The notes under the pieces: model-generated
What the model was told of the DNA's origin: nothing
What the model saw: the letters and a program-made list of their open reading frames with translations, nothing else
Databases searched by the model: none
Shown: one piece after another, positions 7,079 to 10,023 of the stretch
Layout of the letters: every line of letters begins with the position of its first letter
Numbering within the stretch: position 1 is the first letter of the stretch
Program-made: the position numbers and the translations under genes
NCBI GenBank assembly: GCA_031281685.1
Contig: JAITFA010000076.1
Coordinates: 1-10,023 of the forward strand
Reading direction: 5' to 3'
From: Treponema sp.
Lineage (GTDB): Bacteria; Spirochaetota; Spirochaetia; Treponematales; Breznakiellaceae
Length of the DNA stretch: 10,023 nucleotides

Positions 7079-8995
7079 TTAACTCTGGGCCGCAAGCAGA
7101 TTAGCCGTATTTTCCCGTGGAGGCAGGCCCAGAATCTCCCGTACTTCATCATCGACCAAGGTTTCCCGTATTATGAGCGCCTCGGCCAGCTTTTCAAGCT
7201 CGGTTTTGTGAGCCTCAATGATTTGGTGAGCCATCTCCTTGGCGGCGTCGAGTATTTTTTTCACTGCCGCATCGATCCGCTTGGCCGTATCCTCGGAATA
7301 GTCCTTATGGCGGGCGATCTCCTTGCCCAGGAAGATTGGCTCTTCCTCCTGGCCGTAGGCGACTGGCCCCAGTTCATCGGCCATACCCCATTCGCAGACC
7401 ATGTGTCGCGCCATATCAGTGGCCTGCTGGATATCCTGCTTGGTTCCGGTGGTAGTTTCATTGTAAAAGAGCTTTTCCGCGATCCAGCCGCCGTAGCAGA
7501 TAACAATGCGATCCTGAATCCAGCCTTTGGTGCGGCTGTAGCTGTCTTCCTCTGGAAGCGACATAGCCATGCCCAGCGCCCGTCCGTGTGGAACTATGGT
7601 AACTTTGTGCAAGGGGTCGGCATTTTTGAGGAAGTAGTGTAAGAGGGTATGGCCAGCCTCGTGGAAGGCGGTCATGCGCCGTTCCTTGTCGGATATGACG
7701 AGGGTTTTTCGCGCCACACCCATGAGAATCTTGTCCCGCGCTTCCTCAAAGTCGCTCATCTCAACTTGGGGCTTATCTTTACGGGCCGCGAATAGCGCCG
7801 CTTCATTCACGAGGTTGGCGATTTCCGCGCCGCTCATACCCGGTGTTGCCCGCGCAATACGGGGCAGGTCGATATTGACGGCCAGCGGAATCTTTGCCGA
7901 GTGAATCTGCAAAATGGCTTCCCGTTCCTTGATGTCAGGCATGGCAACCACCACCTGCCGGTCAAAGCGTCCAGGGCGTAAGAGAGCTGGATCAAGCACA
8001 TCGGGCCGGTTCGTTGCCGCCAAAATGATAACCCCATCTTTGGAATCAAAACCATCCATCTCAACCAGCAATTGGTTAAGGGTCTGCTCCCGCTCGTCAT
8101 GGCCGCCGCCATAACCCGCGCCCCGTGTGCGTCCCACCGCGTCAAGCTCGTCGATGAAGATGATACAGGGAGCGCTCCGGCGTCCCTGCTCAAAGAGGTC
8201 GCGCACGCGGCTCGCGCCAACGCCCACGAACATCTCCACAAAGTCGGAGCCGGACATGTGGAAGTAGGCTACACCCGCTTCACCAGCCACAGCACGCGCC
8301 ATGAGGGTCTTACCTGTACCCGGCATACCGACCAGCAACACGCCCTTGGGAATCTTGGCGCCCATCTTGGTAAACTTCTGCGGGTTTTTGAGGAAGGCAA
8401 CTACCTCCTCAAGCTCAAACTTCGCGTCTTTCTGCCCCGCGACATCGGCAAACGTTACCTTCTTACCTTCTTCCTGATAACGCTTTGCGCGACTCTTCCC
8501 GAACTGGAAGGCTTTGCCGCCCCCCTGCGTGTTCCTGAACATGAACCAGATGAAGCCAAAGCCAATGAGCCACGGCAGGAACTCCAGCAAGAGCCGCAAG
8601 GGACTGATTCCCGAAACCGCGCCAGACACATTGATGCCTTTTTCCCTGAGAGCAGGCAATAAACCAGGGTCCTGATAGGGGATGAGGGTTCTGAAATGCA
8701 CCTGATCGCCAGCGCCACCACGCAACGTACCTTCGATAGCGGTTCCATCAAGAATCTTTACAGCAGTGATGTTGTTCTGCTCAAGGTGATTGGTAAACGA
8801 TGAATATGGAATCTCCTGTATGGTAGGCGTCTCTCTTCTGAAAAAATAGGCAATAAAGAGAACCACCATTAGAAGGAAGAAAAACAGGGCAAATGGGTTA
8901 GGCCGTCCGGCCCGCAGGTTTGGACGGGGTAAAGGCCGCTCAGGTGGCTTTGCTTTGTTTTCTTTAGACTCGTCATTCTTTTGTTCATCAGACAT
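7079..8995 (-). CDS. ftsH: ATP-dependent zinc metalloprotease FtsH
   Basis: A complete 638-residue membrane AAA+ protease, usual length. It forms a hexamer in the cytoplasmic membrane that pulls out and degrades membrane and short-lived cytoplasmic proteins. Domains in order: a polar, proline-rich N-terminus of about 33 residues, transmembrane segment 35-52, periplasmic domain to about 133, second transmembrane segment 134-153, AAA+ module with Walker A GMPGTGKT (223-230), pore loop MFVGVG (255-260), Walker B IIFIDELD (278-285) and arginine-finger region RPGRFD (340-345), then the peptidase with HEAGH at 445-449 and the likely third zinc ligand D521. Odd details: the region usually written GGRxAE reads GGWIAE (502-507), and the segment before D521 reads TTGTKQ instead of the more common TTGAEN or SGASN. 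E. coli FtsH starts its first membrane segment almost at residue 5, so the N-terminal extension is long. The start has AAGGAG nine bases upstream. It leads the cluster. Confidence 0.97.
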   Translation of the reverse strand: MSDEQKNDESKENKAKPPERPLPRPNLRAGRPNPFALFFFLLMVVLFIAYFFRRETPTIQEIPYSSFTNHLEQNNITAVKILDGTAIEGTLRGGAGDQVHFRTLIPYQDPGLLPALREKGINVSGAVSGISPLRLLLEFLPWLIGFGFIWFMFRNTQGGGKAFQFGKSRAKRYQEEGKKVTFADVAGQKDAKFELEEVVAFLKNPQKFTKMGAKIPKGVLLVGMPGTGKTLMARAVAGEAGVAYFHMSGSDFVEMFVGVGASRVRDLFEQGRRSAPCIIFIDELDAVGRTRGAGYGGGHDEREQTLNQLLVEMDGFDSKDGVIILAATNRPDVLDPALLRPGRFDRQVVVAMPDIKEREAILQIHSAKIPLAVNIDLPRIARATPGMSGAEIANLVNEAALFAARKDKPQVEMSDFEEARDKILMGVARKTLVISDKERRMTAFHEAGHTLLHYFLKNADPLHKVTIVPHGRALGMAMSLPEEDSYSRTKGWIQDRIVICYGGWIAEKLFYNETTTGTKQDIQQATDMARHMVCEWGMADELGPVAYGQEEEPIFLGKEIARHKDYSEDTAKRIDAAVKKILDAAKEMAHQIIEAHKTELEKLAEALIIRETLVDDEVREILGLPPRENTANLLAAQS

Positions 8996-9004
8996 TGATT
9001 GATA

Positions 9005-9010
9005 CTCCTT
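9005..9010 (-). promoter_or_regulatory. Ribosome binding site of ftsH
   Basis: On the minus strand this reads AAGGAG and ends nine bases before the ATG at 8995-8993. It supports the start with the polar N-terminal extension. Confidence 0.8.
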
Positions 9011-9028
9011 AATAAGGTCGCCTTAACA

Positions 9029-9047
9029 CCTAAGCCTGTGGCTTTGG
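9029..9047 (-). other. Small stem-loop in the ftsH leader
   Basis: On the minus strand AAGCC and GGCTT (9044-9040 with 9036-9032) pair around a 3-base loop, with two further C-G pairs beyond one mismatch. It has no T run, so it is not an intrinsic terminator. It overlaps the start of the predicted transcript and may be incidental. Confidence 0.35.
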
Positions 9048-9076
9048 ATATACAAGGCTAAGTAATCTTGCATCAA
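9047..9076 (-). promoter_or_regulatory. Predicted promoter of the ftsH cluster
   Basis: On the minus strand TTGATG (9076-9071) is followed after 18 bases by TATATC (9052-9047). Each box has four matches to the sigma-70 consensus. The 228 bases between the lipoprotein stop and the ftsH start hold no gene, which agrees with a separate promoter for the cluster. Confidence 0.45.
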
Positions 9077-9206
9077 GACCTAATCATGATCAAGTAGTAG
9101 CTTACTGGGCAGCAATAGGGTTACTGCCGGGTTGAAATGTTTGCGCTTGAATAAGAACAAGCTATTAGTTCGTAGGATGTTGCCAATGTCTCTGACACCG
9201 CTGCTG

Positions 9207-9238
9207 TCCAATGCGCCTTCAACTCATGGCGCATTGGA
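9207..9238 (-). repeat. Perfect 11-base inverted repeat enclosing the lipoprotein stop codon
   Basis: TCCAATGCGCC at 9207-9217 pairs perfectly with GGCGCATTGGA at 9228-9238 around a 10-base loop. The TGA stop of the lipoprotein gene (9226-9224) lies in the loop, and one arm encodes the last residues (SNAP). Neither strand has a T run after the stem, so it is not a standard intrinsic terminator. Confidence 0.9.
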
Positions 9239-9670
9239 AACGCCGTCTGTTCCGGCTCCTGATACCAGATTGCCCGGAGGCGATGAACCGGGTAAAAGTT
9301 CCATGGTAAACGTCCATGTTTTACCGTAACTATTTTGTCCATTTCCTATAATGCTTTTTGTTTCCGGGTTATAGGCGCCCTCCATATAGAAATACCCATA
9401 ACTGCTAACGAATCTAACAGTGGTATCTCTGCGTTCCCATGTATAACTGGCATCATTAAGCTTCATTCCGCCGCCCAGTAGAAATACTATTCTACGAGTG
9501 TCTCCATCACTATCACGGTAGCCCCATAGAGTCCCCGCAAGTACCGGCGTATCTTCACCACGATATGTAATACCTTCCCATTTATACGTTTCACAGGAAA
9601 TTGCCAATACCATAAACAACGCCCCAAAAGGCATCGTACCAAGATTGATTAACCGGTTTTTGTTTAACAT
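9224..9670 (-). CDS. Small predicted lipoprotein, function unknown
   Basis: A 148-residue protein with a signal peptide of about 25 residues ending at C26 in VLAISC, a relaxed lipobox of the kind seen in spirochaetes (small or aliphatic residues at -3 to -1, leucine at -4). The mature part is short and rich in glycine, tyrosine, tryptophan and threonine (TLWGYRDSDGD, FVSSYGYFYMEGAY, KTWTFTMELLP), which suggests a beta-rich barrel or sheet. The pattern resembles the many small lipoproteins of treponemes with repeated W/Y/G strands, but I cannot name a family. The C-terminal 20 residues are proline, glycine and serine rich and look disordered. The start has AAAGGAG six bases upstream. By eye the gene is richer in A+T than ftsH and comF. 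It lies 228 bases upstream of ftsH on the same strand, with a separate ftsH promoter likely, so a shared function is not implied. Confidence 0.75.
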   Translation of the reverse strand: MLNKNRLINLGTMPFGALFMVLAISCETYKWEGITYRGEDTPVLAGTLWGYRDSDGDTRRIVFLLGGGMKLNDASYTWERRDTTVRFVSSYGYFYMEGAYNPETKSIIGNGQNSYGKTWTFTMELLPGSSPPGNLVSGAGTDGVSNAP

Positions 9671-10023
9671 CCAATGCTCCTTTCACGGCAACTATTCAGC
9701 CGCAGCGCGATTGCACAACTTTTTCTTACTCTCCATTAACGCCAGCGGTGGGCGGCAGAATAGTTCTGAAAATTTCAAAAATGGCGCATAACTACCCTGT
9801 CATACCCGTTTTTTGCGGCGGTTCCTCCTCACAGAACATCTGCCGCATTGTACGCCATTCATGGGGCGTACTCTATCCCTCACCCTATATCCTTATTCCG
9901 CAACGCCTCCTTTTTCCCGCGTCCGTTTGGCGTGATTTTTCTTAGTTTTGGAGAAGGATGAGGAGAGGATTTTTTGTTGTTATAAGCCGGAAGAACATCC
10001 GGCGTTAGGTACTTGACAAACCG
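9671..10023. other. Right-end region without a supported gene
   Basis: 353 bases upstream of the lipoprotein gene. The first part holds its ribosome binding site and a 14-base inverted repeat. A 65-codon frame at 9748-9945 on the plus strand has no ribosome binding site and no recognisable protein features, so I do not call it. Small stems occur at 9850-9871 (GTACGCC with GGCGTAC) and 9986-10003 (GCCGGA with TCCGGC); neither has a T run. A purine-rich stretch lies at 9950-9970. TTGACA at 10013-10018 may be the -35 box of a promoter that continues beyond the window. Confidence 0.5.
9690..9765. repeat. 14-base inverted repeat upstream of the lipoprotein gene
   Basis: AACTATTCAGCCGC at 9690-9703 and GCGGCAGAATAGTT at 9752-9765 are inverted copies that differ at one base. 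They are separated by 48 bases and lie within 100 bases upstream of the lipoprotein start. They could be paired regulator sites or the ends of a very small element; no duplication of flanking bases is evident. Confidence 0.75.

Noticed and set aside
7032..7152. ATG at 7152 as the start of the DxDxDG protein
   Set aside because: It would overlap the end of ftsH and put 40 extra residues before a clear signal peptide; the ATG at 7032 has a good ribosome binding site.
6908..7642. A 244-codon plus-strand open frame opposite the ftsH and DxDxDG genes
   Set aside because: It lies antisense to two well supported genes and has no ribosome binding site or recognisable domain; its length reflects the codon bias of the genes on the other strand.
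9748..9945. A 65-codon plus-strand open frame
   Set aside because: It has no ribosome binding site, crosses a 14-base inverted repeat arm and shows no domain or compositional sign of a real protein.
9986..10003. GCCGGA/TCCGGC stem near the right end as a terminator
   Set aside because: The stem has only six pairs and no T run on either side; it may belong to a leader or repeat cut by the window edge.

Overview
The window most resembles a spirochaete chromosome, probably a Treponema relative. That is an inference, based on an HtrA-type protease predicted to be a lipoprotein, a second small lipoprotein with a relaxed spirochaete-like lipobox, an FtsH with a long polar N-terminus, and a base composition close to half G+C by eye. 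I see no tRNA, rRNA, CRISPR array, transposase or phage gene.

Layout from left to right. Bases 1-341 hold the C-terminal end of a TldD/PmbA-family gene on the plus strand. It converges on an iron-containing alcohol dehydrogenase gene (548-1735, minus), which has its own promoter, ribosome binding site and terminator. Next come a CPBP (CAAX-type) intramembrane protease gene (1926-2543, minus) and, divergent from it, a comF-like phosphoribosyltransferase gene (2629-3345, plus). From 5364 leftward and 8995 leftward the right half is a minus-strand cluster: ftsH (7079-8995), then an exported helical-repeat protein carrying five DxDxDG-type acidic loops (5368-7032), then an HtrA-like serine protease lipoprotein (3547-5364). 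The last two are separated by 3 bases and ftsH precedes them by 46 bases, so one transcript is likely. A short lipoprotein gene (9224-9670, minus) lies upstream of ftsH, and the last 353 bases hold no gene I can support.

The ftsH cluster reads as an envelope quality-control unit: FtsH extracts and degrades membrane proteins from the cytoplasmic side, while the lipoprotein protease acts on the periplasmic side. The middle protein is exported and could be an adaptor or substrate sensor, but nothing in the sequence proves this.

The most unusual signal is between the convergent ends of comF and the HtrA gene: five copies of the near-palindromic core TAYATGTA spaced exactly 21 bases apart (3426-3530), that is, two turns of B-DNA per step. 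Such spacing puts every core on the same face of the helix. No promoter or gene explains it.
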